A stretch of 41,626 nucleotides of DNA from Gemmatimonadaceae bacterium. Lineage in GTDB: Bacteria; Gemmatimonadota; Gemmatimonadetes; Gemmatimonadales; Gemmatimonadaceae. Position numbers and translations under genes: made by a program. The notes under the pieces were generated by a model. The model made no database searches, was not told the origin of the DNA, and was given only the letters and a program-made list of their open reading frames with translations. Below, piece after piece: positions 17,475 through 25,579 of this stretch. How positions within the stretch are numbered: the first letter of the stretch is position 1; every line of letters starts with the position of its first letter. Location of the stretch: assembly GCA_013697785.1 (NCBI GenBank), contig JACCWE010000058.1, positions 1 through 41,626 on the forward strand, read 5' to 3'.

Positions 17475-18743
17475 ATGACTCTTCTCTTCGTCAACGCGAG
17501 GCAGCTCGTCACCTGCGCCGGCGCTCCGCGCGCGCGTGTGGGCGGCGAGATGCGCGACTGCGGCATCGTCGTCGATGCGGCGGTGGCCGTCGTCAACGAG
17601 CGGATCGCCGCCGTCGGCACGCGCGCGCTGCTCGAGGCGGAGTACGCGAGTGCAACCGTCATCGACTGCGGAGGGGGCGTCCTCACGCCGGGACTTGTCG
17701 ACTCGCACACGCACGCGATCTTCGGAAAGCCGCGCTACGAGGAGCAGGAGCGTCGGGCGGCCGGCGCCGACTACATGGAGATCGCTCGCCGGGGCGGCGG
17801 CATTCACGCCTCCGTCCGCGACGTGCGCTCGCGCGACGTCGCCGATCTCCTCGCGCTCGCGCGCCCGCGTCTCGAGCGCCTCGCGTCCTACGGCACCACC
17901 ACGGTGGAGGTGAAGTCGGGCTACGGGCTGTCGATCGAGGATGAGCTCAAGATCCTGCGCGTGATCAAGCAGCTCGCCTCCGAGCTCACGATGCGCATTG
18001 TCCCGACCTGGCTCGGAGCGCACGAGATTCCGCGTGAGGCGCGCGCGACCTCGGAGACGCGAGCCAGTTATGTCAAAATGCTTCGCGAGGAAATGCTCCC
18101 GCTCGTCGTCTCCGAGCACCTCGCAGCCTTCGCCGACGTCTTCTGCGAGCCCGGGGTCTTCACGATCGAAGAAACGCGCGATCTCCTCCTCGCCGCCAGA
18201 ATCTCCGGCCTCGGCATCAAGCTCCACGCCGACGAGCTCTCCCCGTCCGGCGGTGCCGAGCTCGCGGCAGAGTTGCGCGCGATCTCGGCCGATCACCTCG
18301 CGGCGATTTCCGCCGGTGGCATCCAGGCGCTCGCGAAATCCGGTACCGTCGCAACGCTTCTTCCGGGAACCATGCTTTTCCTCGGGAAGGGGACTCGCCC
18401 GCCCGCGCGCGCGCTGCTCGACGCCGGCGCCGCCGTCGCGCTCGCAACGGACTTCAATCCCGGTACATCGCCCACGCCCAACCTTCCGTTCATTCTCACG
18501 CTCGCGGTCAGCGAGCTTCATATGAGCGTCGCCGAAGCGATGCTGGCGGCGACGGTCAATGGCGCCGCTGCACTGGGGCTCGCGGACGAAATCGGCCAGC
18601 TGGCACCCGGCTTCTCCGCCGATCTCGCGCTCTTCGAGATCGAGGATATTCGTGAGTTGCCGTATTGGTATGCTGACCGTCGATGCAAGAGGACTTGGGT
18701 GCGTGGCAAAGCTTGTCACTCTAGTGACTTACCCATAACTTGA
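17475..18743 (+). CDS. hutI: Imidazolonepropionase
   Basis: A 422-residue amidohydrolase that opens the ring of imidazolone propionate to give N-formimino-L-glutamate, the third step of histidine degradation. The metal-binding HxH is H78-x-H80 in PGLVDSHTH. Further family signatures are GGGIHASV, the TTVEVKSGYGL strand, and the metal-ligand-containing IVPTWLGAHEIP and IKLHADELSPSGGAELA. ATDFNPGTSPTPNL carries the conserved aspartate. No hutG, hutF or glutamate formiminotransferase follows, so the last step is encoded elsewhere. The start lacks a clear ribosome-binding site, but the N-terminus MTLLFVNARQLVT fits the family. Confidence 0.95.
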   Translation: MTLLFVNARQLVTCAGAPRARVGGEMRDCGIVVDAAVAVVNERIAAVGTRALLEAEYASATVIDCGGGVLTPGLVDSHTHAIFGKPRYEEQERRAAGADYMEIARRGGGIHASVRDVRSRDVADLLALARPRLERLASYGTTTVEVKSGYGLSIEDELKILRVIKQLASELTMRIVPTWLGAHEIPREARATSETRASYVKMLREEMLPLVVSEHLAAFADVFCEPGVFTIEETRDLLLAARISGLGIKLHADELSPSGGAELAAELRAISADHLAAISAGGIQALAKSGTVATLLPGTMLFLGKGTRPPARALLDAGAAVALATDFNPGTSPTPNLPFILTLAVSELHMSVAEAMLAATVNGAAALGLADEIGQLAPGFSADLALFEIEDIRELPYWYADRRCKRTWVRGKACHSSDLPIT

Positions 18744-18803
18744 TTAGGCTGCCCCGCTCGCCGCGCGGAGTGGTCGCCCTGCCTTGGAGCTCTCCCCGCG
18801 CTG

Positions 18804-21800
18804 ATGCCTGACGTCGCCAAGCTCAAGAAGCGAGCGCTCGAATACGAGCAAAAGAAACAGTTCGACAAGGCGCTCGACACTTACACGCTGGTCCTGGCGG
18901 AGCTGGATGAGCACGTCGACGAAGCCGACGTTGCCCTCTACAATCGCGTTGGGGATCTGTTGTTGCGGCGTGGCGACGTCTCCGAGGCCGTCGACCACTA
19001 CGAAAAGGCCGTAGACCTTTATACCGACGGCGGGTTCTTCAACAACGCCATCGCCCTCTGCAACAAGATCCTCCGCAACGCGCCCGGCCGGAACTCGGTC
19101 TATTACAAGCTCGGCAAGATCAGCGCGCGAAAGGGCTTCATCAACGACGCCAAGCAGAACTTTCTCGAATACGCCGACCGGATGCAGAAGTCCGGGCAGC
19201 TCGAGGAGGCCTTTCGGGCGCTCAAGGAATTCGCCGATCTCTGCCCAGATCAGGACGACATCCGCCTGATGCTCGCCGATCAGCTCGTGCGCAAGGACCG
19301 AAAGTCCGAGGCGATCGAGCAGCTCCACGCTCTCTACGACAAGTTCTCCGCCGAAGGCAGAAGCGCGGAGGCCCGCGCGACCGTCGACCGAATGAAGGCG
19401 CTCGATCCGGCGCTCGAGCCGAAAGAAATCCCGCGCGCAGTTCCGGCGAAGGGCGATCTCGTCTTCCTCGAAGTCAATTATGACGAGCCATCGAGGCCGA
19501 TCACTTCGGGCCCCCCGGCGGTTGCGCCTGGCGCGCCAGCGGCGAAGTCCTCGACGGCGTGGACGGTCATCCACCCGAGCACTCCCTCGGCAACCCCCGT
19601 CGTTCCGATCGAGATGCCGGCGATCGATTCCGATCGCGACATCGAGATCGATCTCGAGGCGCCGACGCCTGCCGCAGCTGAGCTCCCGGGACTTTCGCAC
19701 GGTGCAGCGCTCCCCGAGGCCGGCCCCGCCTCATCGGCGGATATCGTCAGTCACGTCGACATGGGGTTGATCACCGGCTTCGAGAACAGCGCGATCGCCG
19801 GCGACCAGTCACACTCGAACATCGCGCCGCTCGCGGAGCTGGAGACGCACTCGCATCTCGAGCCGGAAGAGGAGAACGATGCCGCGTCGCTCGGCAGCGG
19901 CGCATCCGCGACGCTCGACGATCTCGTGCTCGAGGACATGCCGTCGCTGGAGCTCCCCTCGCTCGAGGTCGACGAAGACATCGAGAGCGCCGGTGAGCTG
20001 CCGATGCTCGACACATCGATGGACGACGACGACGACGGCGCGACGCTCGGCGGCTCGCTCACCTTCCTCTCGCTCGATGAGCCCGCGAAAGCGCCCGCCG
20101 CATCGTCGATGGCGCCTCCGGGAGCGATTTCGTTTTCCGATCCGGAGCCGTTCACCATCGAGATGCCGGAGCCGGAAGCCGAGAACGAGATGCCGCCCGC
20201 GCGCACGCCGGAGCCGGTCGCCTCGTCGCCGCGCGTCTCCGCGCCGGTCTCACCCTTCGACGATTTCGGCGACATCGGTGACATCGACCTCGAGGTTGAG
20301 CGCTCACCGACGCTCGAGATGGACGTGATCGTCCCGGATGGCGGCCCGCCGCTCCCGATGCTCGAGATGGACGAGGTGCACTCGCCCTTCGATCGCGAGA
20401 ACGCGCTGTCCGGGCTTCCGATGCTCGATCCCGATCAATTCGCGCCGATGCCGGCCGCCGATGAAGAGGACGACGCCGTCGAGCTGGTGTGGCAGAGCGA
20501 GCCCGCGGACGAGCCGCAGCCGATCGTCCCGCTCCCGCCGCGCGTCTCATCGCCGACACCGATCCCGTCGCCGATCAGCCGCGTCGATCAGCTTCGCATC
20601 GACATCGGCGCGCGACCGCAAGCGTGGGATCTGCACCGGCAGCTCGCCGAGGCGCTTCTCGAGCACGGCGATCGCGCGGGCGGAATCACGGAGCTCGAGG
20701 CAACGATGTTCGGCTACGAGCGCGAGGGAAATCTCGCCGACGCGAGCCGGAGCGCCGATGAGCTGATCCGCGTCGAGCCCAACTCCGTGCGCTATCATCA
20801 GAAGCGCGTGGAGTACGCCGTTCGCGCGAACGACAAGCCGCAGCTCGTCGACGCGTATCTCGCGCTCGCCGAGTCGCTCTTCCGAAGCGGTCAGCTCGAC
20901 AAGTCGCGCGCGGTGTATGGGCGCGTCGTTGAGCTCTCGCCGTCGGACGCGCGCGCCGCCGACGCGCTGCGCGAGCTCGGAGTCGAGGTCGCGATCGCCC
21001 CGCCGAGCGAGGCCCCGGCGCCGCCCGCGCCCGTCGCGACTCCGGCACCGGAGCCTGTCGTGGCGAGACGTGTGACGGCGCCGACACCTGCCGTCGTCGA
21101 GGCCATACCTGAGCCGGAGCCCGAGCCGATTCCGCTCGCGCTCGAGGTCGAGCGCACGACGTCGACGCTTCCGATCGACGACGAGCTCTTCGCGGCACTC
21201 GAGACGGCGCTTCCGGAGCCGAATCGCGCGCCGATCGCGCCGCCCGCGCGTCCGCCGATCGCGGCTTCGAGCGACGACTCCTTCGTCAATCTCTCCGAGT
21301 GGCTGCGCGATGAGGAGCCGCCGAAGAGCACGCGCATGGTCGCCGAAGGACAAGAGGAGCCGCAGGAGCAGCAGGACTTCGCGGACATGCTCACGAAGTT
21401 CAAGCAGGGCGTCACCTCGAACGTCGACGACACGGATCACGAGAGCCACTACGACCTCGGCGTCGCCTACAAGGAGATGGGGCTGCTCGACGAGGCGATC
21501 AGCGAGTTCCAGAAGGCGCTGCGTGGAACCGAGCAGCGTGTGCGCACGTACGAGGCGCTGGGGCAGTGCTTCGTCGAGAAGCGGCAGTATCAGATCGCAA
21601 TGACGATCCTGCTGCGCGCACTCAACGATGCGAGCGCCAGCGATGACACGCTCGTCGGCGTACTGTATTTGCTCGGCTATGCTTCGGAATCGCTGCAGAA
21701 GTGGGCAGATGCGGTGGGCTACTACGAACGGGTATTCACGGTGGACATTCAGTTCAGGGATGTCGGCGAGCGGTTGTCGGAAGTCGAGCGCAAGGCGGCG

Positions 21801-21806
21801 AAGTGA
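18804..21806 (+). CDS. Large TPR scaffold protein with long acidic low-complexity linkers
   Basis: A 1000-residue protein without a signal peptide. N-terminal TPR repeats cover about residues 1-210 (ALEYEQKKQFDKALDTYTLV and onward). An acidic, Pro/Ser/Leu-rich, probably disordered region spans about 220-590 and contains repeated short motifs such as LPMLDTSMDD, LPMLEMDE and LPMLDPDQFAP. A second TPR block follows at about 595-720, then a Pro/Ala-rich linker, and a C-terminal TPR block (about 850-1000) beginning DFADMLTKFKQGVTSNVDDTDHESHYDLG. The last block resembles TPR proteins of myxobacteria and Geobacter, as I recall. Function unknown; a cytoplasmic multi-partner scaffold is inferred. Its stop overlaps the polyprenyl synthase start by four bases. 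Confidence 0.8.
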   Translation: MPDVAKLKKRALEYEQKKQFDKALDTYTLVLAELDEHVDEADVALYNRVGDLLLRRGDVSEAVDHYEKAVDLYTDGGFFNNAIALCNKILRNAPGRNSVYYKLGKISARKGFINDAKQNFLEYADRMQKSGQLEEAFRALKEFADLCPDQDDIRLMLADQLVRKDRKSEAIEQLHALYDKFSAEGRSAEARATVDRMKALDPALEPKEIPRAVPAKGDLVFLEVNYDEPSRPITSGPPAVAPGAPAAKSSTAWTVIHPSTPSATPVVPIEMPAIDSDRDIEIDLEAPTPAAAELPGLSHGAALPEAGPASSADIVSHVDMGLITGFENSAIAGDQSHSNIAPLAELETHSHLEPEEENDAASLGSGASATLDDLVLEDMPSLELPSLEVDEDIESAGELPMLDTSMDDDDDGATLGGSLTFLSLDEPAKAPAASSMAPPGAISFSDPEPFTIEMPEPEAENEMPPARTPEPVASSPRVSAPVSPFDDFGDIGDIDLEVERSPTLEMDVIVPDGGPPLPMLEMDEVHSPFDRENALSGLPMLDPDQFAPMPAADEEDDAVELVWQSEPADEPQPIVPLPPRVSSPTPIPSPISRVDQLRIDIGARPQAWDLHRQLAEALLEHGDRAGGITELEATMFGYEREGNLADASRSADELIRVEPNSVRYHQKRVEYAVRANDKPQLVDAYLALAESLFRSGQLDKSRAVYGRVVELSPSDARAADALRELGVEVAIAPPSEAPAPPAPVATPAPEPVVARRVTAPTPAVVEAIPEPEPEPIPLALEVERTTSTLPIDDELFAALETALPEPNRAPIAPPARPPIAASSDDSFVNLSEWLRDEEPPKSTRMVAEGQEEPQEQQDFADMLTKFKQGVTSNVDDTDHESHYDLGVAYKEMGLLDEAISEFQKALRGTEQRVRTYEALGQCFVEKRQYQIAMTILLRALNDASASDDTLVGVLYLLGYASESLQKWADAVGYYERVFTVDIQFRDVGERLSEVERKAAK

Positions 21807-22807
21807 GCACGTCCGTTCGTGCACGCGCGCCGCACACGCCCACGCTCGCAGACATCCAGATCCCCGTACGCTCCCGCCTCGATCGCGTCTCCGAAGATCT
21901 GCGCCGCATCATCCTCGCACAGCTTCCGCTGATCGACGAAGTCAACAGCCACCTGCTGTTGATGAAGGGAAAAATGTTTCGCCCGACGCTCGTGCTGCTC
22001 GCGAGCGCAGTGGATGGAAAGGAGGAGCCGCGCGCGACGACGCTCGCCGCAATCCTCGAGCTCGTCCATCTCGCGACGCTCGTGCACGACGACTCCGTCG
22101 ATCACTCCGCGCTTCGCCGAGGGATGCCGACGGTGAATTCGCTCTTCAGTCACCAGGTCTCGGTGATCATGGGTGACTTCCTGTACTCGCGCGCCGTGGT
22201 CGAGCTCGTGCGGGCGAACGACATGGAAGTGTTGCGCGTGCTCTCCGATGCGACGAACGCGATGACGGTCGGCGAGATGCGGCAGCTTACGGCACTCGAC
22301 GCGCTCGGCTTCACCGAGGATGACTACGAAGCGCTGATCCGCTCGAAGACGGCCTCGCTCCTTTCCGCGGCGTGCGAGATCGGTGCGCTGGCGGGTGCAC
22401 GATCGCGCCGCGTGGCGCTCGCGCACTACGGCGAGCGGCTCGGGATGGCTTTTCAGGTTGCGGACGATCTTCTCGACTACACTTCGGATGAGCGTGTCAC
22501 CGGCAAGCCGTGCGGGCTCGATCTGCGCGAGCACAAGGTGACGCTGCCGCTGATCGCTGCGCTCCGCACGATGTCTCCCGCGGAGCGAGCCTATGTCGAT
22601 GCGCTCTTCGACACGCCGGAGCCAACGGATGAGCAGATCGCGCGCGTGGTGGAGATCGTGAGTGATCGCGGGGGACTCGACTACGCTCGTCGCCGCGGTG
22701 ATGAGTACGCTCACGAGGCGGAGCATGCGCTCGCGGGGCTTCCCGATACTCCGGCGCGCGGCGCGCTCCACGACGCGATTGCCTACGCCCTCGACCGAAG
22801 CCAGTAA
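21803..22807 (+). CDS. Polyprenyl diphosphate synthase (trans, long-chain)
   Basis: A 334-residue all-helical prenyltransferase. The two aspartate-rich Mg2+-binding motifs are D96-D97-S-V-D100 in LVHDDSVDHS and D221-D222-L-L-D225 in QVADDLLDYT. The family GKMFRP motif (about 56-61) for isopentenyl diphosphate binding and the GKPCGLDLREHKVTLPLI stretch are present. The residues before the first DDxxD are small, consistent with a long product, so a role in menaquinone side-chain synthesis (heptaprenyl or octaprenyl) is likely. Undecaprenyl synthesis would need a cis enzyme. The GTG at 21803 overlaps the TPR gene stop and excludes an in-frame extension upstream. Confidence 0.88.
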   Translation: MSTSVRARAPHTPTLADIQIPVRSRLDRVSEDLRRIILAQLPLIDEVNSHLLLMKGKMFRPTLVLLASAVDGKEEPRATTLAAILELVHLATLVHDDSVDHSALRRGMPTVNSLFSHQVSVIMGDFLYSRAVVELVRANDMEVLRVLSDATNAMTVGEMRQLTALDALGFTEDDYEALIRSKTASLLSAACEIGALAGARSRRVALAHYGERLGMAFQVADDLLDYTSDERVTGKPCGLDLREHKVTLPLIAALRTMSPAERAYVDALFDTPEPTDEQIARVVEIVSDRGGLDYARRRGDEYAHEAEHALAGLPDTPARGALHDAIAYALDRSQ

Positions 22808-23088
22808 TGCCGCCACGTGGATCTTCCAAGCACCGGCCAGGGTTTCATGCAGTCGTGCTGGCGATCGGCTTCATTGTCGGCGGCCTGATGACATCGGTAG
22901 CTCGACACTTTCTTCCGGCGGGCGCCGTGAAGGAGTTTCTCACCTCGGGAGTGACGCCGGGCTTCGGCGCGCTCTCGGTTGATCTCATCATCATAAAGTT
23001 TGCCTTAGGGCCTGTGGCGCTGGACGTTTCACTCCTCAGCTTTCTGGGAGTGCTCGTGGCCTACCTCATTGCGCGTTCGCTTTTCTAG
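22807..23088 (+). CDS. Small membrane protein, DUF4321-like
   Basis: A 93-residue protein with a basic N-terminus, a membrane segment near residues 14-33 and another near 68-91 (LDVSLLSFLGVLVAYLIARSL). The GLMTSVARHFLP, GVTPGFGALSVDLIIIKFALG layout is like DUF4321 proteins that I recall from Firmicutes. No function is known. Its ATG overlaps the preceding stop by one base (TAATG), and tatA begins nine bases after its stop, so it is cotranscribed with both. Confidence 0.65.
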   Translation: MPPRGSSKHRPGFHAVVLAIGFIVGGLMTSVARHFLPAGAVKEFLTSGVTPGFGALSVDLIIIKFALGPVALDVSLLSFLGVLVAYLIARSLF

Positions 23089-23097
23089 GGGGTTCGT

Positions 23098-23349
23098 ATG
23101 TTCGGTCAGCTGGGCTTCGGCGAAATTCTCATGATCATGGTCGTCATCCTCCTTCTCTTCGGCGCGAAGAGGATTCCAGAGGTGGCGGCATCGTTCGGGA
23201 AGGGAATCAAGGAGTTCAAGAAGAACATCAACGACGTGACACACGAAGTCACGACTCCCCCACGCACCGACTCGCTCCAGCCGCCCCGCGCCGTCGACAG
23301 CGCAGCGGTAGCCGACGAAGCACACCCGGAACCGCGACGCCTGATCTAG
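23098..23349 (+). CDS. tatA: Sec-independent protein translocase TatA
   Basis: An 83-residue TatA: a short N-terminal membrane helix (about residues 7-20), the [22 protein letters not shown] hinge and amphipathic helix, and a polar Pro/Asp-rich tail. TatA oligomerises to form the protein-conducting element with TatC. A good ribosome-binding site, AGGGGG, precedes the ATG. It is last in the operon with the polyprenyl synthase and DUF4321-like gene, and remote from tatC (8435). I see no tatB; TatA may serve both roles. Confidence 0.93.
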   Translation: MFGQLGFGEILMIMVVILLLFGAKRIPEVAASFGKGIKEFKKNINDVTHEVTTPPRTDSLQPPRAVDSAAVADEAHPEPRRLI

Positions 23350-23418
23350 TTGAGTGGGTAGAACGGCCGCGCTGGAACACAAGCGTTAACAATTTGAAAA
23401 CCGAGTAGCGGACCGGAG

Positions 23419-23457
23419 GCACGGATACCACAAATTCGTCATCCGTTTTTTCCGTGC
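23419..23457 (+). terminator. Probable terminator after tatA
   Basis: ACGGAT (23421-23426) pairs with ATCCGT (23441-23446), followed by six T residues (23446-23451). An alternative outer stem, GCACGGA (23419-23425) with TCCGTGC (23451-23457), overlaps it. It is moderate in strength; the loop is long and the stem short. It lies 70 bases beyond tatA and would end the plus-strand transcript. Confidence 0.5.
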
Positions 23458-23507
23458 TGGTAATCCGTTAAGTCGTTTTCCCATTTGTTACTGCCGGAAT
23501 CGCGAAC

Positions 23508-23548
23508 AAAAAGCGGGGCGTCGCCGAGATTCCGGCGACGCCCCGCTT
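23508..23548 (-). terminator. Strong intrinsic terminator of the ppiD-like gene
   Basis: A perfect 16-bp stem with six-base loop: AAGCGGGGCGTCGCCG (23511-23526) and its complement (23533-23548). Read on the minus strand it is followed by TTTTT (five A at 23508-23512 on plus). It lies about 20 bases beyond the minus-strand stop at 23569 and serves that gene. Confidence 0.92.
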
Positions 23549-23568
23549 ACGTCGTTGCTTCGTCGAAA

Positions 23569-25401
23569 TCAGCTCGACGCCTGGCGCGCGTTCTGTTTTA
23601 CGATGCGGCGATTGTCGTCGATTTTCGCGGCGTCGCGCAGGGCGGCGATGTACTGCTGCACGCGTTGCTGGCGGACGCGCTGGAGCATCTGCTGGCGCTG
23701 TTCGACCTTCTGCTTCTCGAACACCGCGCGGTCGGCCGAGATGCGACGGTCGACACGGAGCACGATCACGTTGTTCTGTCCCTTCGCGGCCGTCGCGGCC
23801 TGACCGACCGGAGCCCCGAAGGCGGCGCCGATCGCTTCCGTCGTCTGACCGATCGTAGGCACCTGCGTCGTGCGAGCGAATGGCGTCGATTTCTCGACCT
23901 TCATTCCCGCCGCTCCTGCCGCCGCCTCGAGCGATTGACCGCCGTGAACCGCGGTGACGAGCGCCTGCGCTTTCGGCATCAGCATGTCGAGCTTCTTGGT
24001 CCGAACGATCTCACGGCGAATATCATCCTTCGCCGCATCGAACGTCGGCTTGCCGCCTTCGCGCAACGAGTCGAGGCGAACCAGATAGTACGCGTTGTCG
24101 GCGTCGATCAGCTCACTCGTCTCGCCGACCTTCGCGCCGCCGAACGCCCACGCGGCGCCGCCTGGAACGTAGGCGCCGTTCCACTCGAGCGGATCGGACT
24201 CCATCGCCGTGACCTGTCCGATCTTGAGGCCGAGTGCCCTCGCGACGGAGTCGAACTCCGCGGGCTTGTCGACATTCGCGACCTTCGAGAGCGAGTCGGC
24301 GCGGCGATCAGTGCGTGCTGCCGACGAATCGCTCTGGGTGATGCGAACGAGAATGTGGTGGACGGCGATCGAGTCGCCCTTCTTCTCGTCCAGACGAATG
24401 ATGTGAAATCCGAACGGGCTCGCGACCGGCTGGGAGATCTCCCCCGGCTTGAGCGCGCGTGCGGCGTCCTCGAACTGCTTCACGTACGAGCCCTTGGCGG
24501 CCAATGCGAGCGCGCCGCCCTTCTCGGCGGAGCCGGAGTCGGCGGACTCGCGCTTGGCGACATCGTCGAACTTCGCGCCGCCGGTGATCTCGGTGCGCAG
24601 CGCCTCGGCTTTGGCGCGGGCGGCCGCGGTGTCGGCGGCAGTCACGGTGCGGGGGATCGTCACGAGCGACACGATCGCGCGGCCCGGACGGTCGAGCATT
24701 TCCTTCTTGTGACTGTCGAAATACGCGTGGAGCTCGCCATCGGAGACATGCACCGATGAGTCGGGGATCGTCGCGGGATCGAAGGCGACGAAGGAAACCT
24801 GGGCAGTGTCGTGCGAGTCCTGCCAAGCGCGCCAGAGCTGCGCATCGGTGACGAAGACGGGGCCGGCGATCTGCTCGAAGAGCTTGCGCTTCGGCAGCTC
24901 GTCGCGGTAGTAGCCCTCGAGCTGCAGGAGCACGCCCTGCTGCTTTGCGACTGGGCTCGTCAGGAAGCGGCGGTACTTCTCGAAGTCGAACTGCCCCTCG
25001 GTCTGGAACTCGGGGCTCTGAAGGAGCTGCTGCGGGGGGCTCGCGAGCGCCGCCTGCTGAATCTCGTTGTCCGAGATCGTGATCCCGCGCTTCTTGTACT
25101 CCTGCTGAAGAAGGACGCTGGTGACCATCTCGTTGTACGTGTCATCCTCGATACGGCGCTCCTGGTCGAGCGTCAAAGTCTTGCCGCCCGAGCCCTCCTG
25201 CTCCTGCCGTATGCGATTCTGCGCCGCGCGCTCGAAGTCGACGTAGTTGATGTCGGTGCCGTTGACCGTCGCTATTGGCGTTCCGGCGGTCACTTTCTTG
25301 TCGTCCAGCCCCGACTGCTGATAAAACACGAAGCCAATCAGGAAGAGGGCTGCGATGACAATCCAGATGTACCTGGCGGCGCTCCGCATGCTTTGAAGCA
25401 C
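23569..25401 (-). CDS. PpiD/SurA-type periplasmic peptidyl-prolyl isomerase chaperone
   Basis: About 610 residues. A single N-terminal membrane anchor (about residues 10-27, ARYIWIVIAALFLIGFVFY) is followed by a SurA_N-like chaperone domain. A parvulin-type domain (about 240-345) holds the conserved GGALALAAKGSYVKQFEDAA and SPFGFHIIRLDEKKG segments. A further parvulin-like region beginning IAVHHILVRI follows, then a C-terminal chaperone part. PpiD proteins assist folding of secreted and outer-membrane proteins near the Sec translocon. I prefer the GTG at 25401 because AGGAG lies eight bases upstream; a TTG 18 bases earlier would include that site in coding sequence. It is the only minus-strand gene in the window, with its own terminator, and is divergent from the TPR gene at 25580. 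Confidence 0.85.
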   Translation of the reverse strand: MLQSMRSAARYIWIVIAALFLIGFVFYQQSGLDDKKVTAGTPIATVNGTDINYVDFERAAQNRIRQEQEGSGGKTLTLDQERRIEDDTYNEMVTSVLLQQEYKKRGITISDNEIQQAALASPPQQLLQSPEFQTEGQFDFEKYRRFLTSPVAKQQGVLLQLEGYYRDELPKRKLFEQIAGPVFVTDAQLWRAWQDSHDTAQVSFVAFDPATIPDSSVHVSDGELHAYFDSHKKEMLDRPGRAIVSLVTIPRTVTAADTAAARAKAEALRTEITGGAKFDDVAKRESADSGSAEKGGALALAAKGSYVKQFEDAARALKPGEISQPVASPFGFHIIRLDEKKGDSIAVHHILVRITQSDSSAARTDRRADSLSKVANVDKPAEFDSVARALGLKIGQVTAMESDPLEWNGAYVPGGAAWAFGGAKVGETSELIDADNAYYLVRLDSLREGGKPTFDAAKDDIRREIVRTKKLDMLMPKAQALVTAVHGGQSLEAAAGAAGMKVEKSTPFARTTQVPTIGQTTEAIGAAFGAPVGQAATAAKGQNNVIVLRVDRRISADRAVFEKQKVEQRQQMLQRVRQQRVQQYIAALRDAAKIDDNRRIVKQNARQASS

Positions 25402-25452
25402 GATCCTGACTCCTTGCAACCACGTGAGAGAAACGGGCGGGCTGAGCCAGCA

Positions 25453-25482
25453 AAGTTATTGGATCGGGAGGCGTAAAATCAA
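25453..25482 (-). promoter_or_regulatory. Possible promoter of the ppiD-like gene
   Basis: On the minus strand, TTGATT (25482-25477) and TAACTT (25458-25453) are separated by 18 bases and lie about 50 bases before the GTG at 25401. Both are imperfect sigma-70 hexamers in a divergent intergenic region that needs a promoter on each side. Confidence 0.45.
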
Positions 25483-25501
25483 GGCAGCGTATGACTTCCG
25501 A

Positions 25502-25531
25502 TTGACTTCGATCGTCAGATTCATGTATCTT
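25502..25531 (+). promoter_or_regulatory. Probable promoter of the TPR gene at 25580
   Basis: TTGACT (25502-25507) and TATCTT (25526-25531) are spaced by 18 bases, 48 bases before the ATG at 25580, in the 178-base divergent region between this gene and the ppiD-like gene. This fits a sigma-70-type promoter that would drive the run from the TPR gene to aroQ and beyond. Confidence 0.55.
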
Positions 25532-25579
25532 CACCGACTTCCAGCCGCCGCTTGCCGTGCGGCCTCCCCGAGGGCTTGA

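Noticed and set aside
14567-17710. A very long open frame on the minus strand opposite hutH, hutU and the radical SAM gene; similar ones lie opposite lptD (9202-12048) and alaS (38730-41591)
   Set aside because: The plus-strand genes carry intact catalytic motifs. The antisense products are Arg/Ala/His-rich without recognisable domains, which is the usual shadow of GC-rich third-codon positions.
23350-23568. A tRNA or small gene in the gap between tatA and the ppiD-like gene
   Set aside because: No cloverleaf, CCA end or convincing reading frame was found; the gap is explained by two terminators and AT-richer filler.
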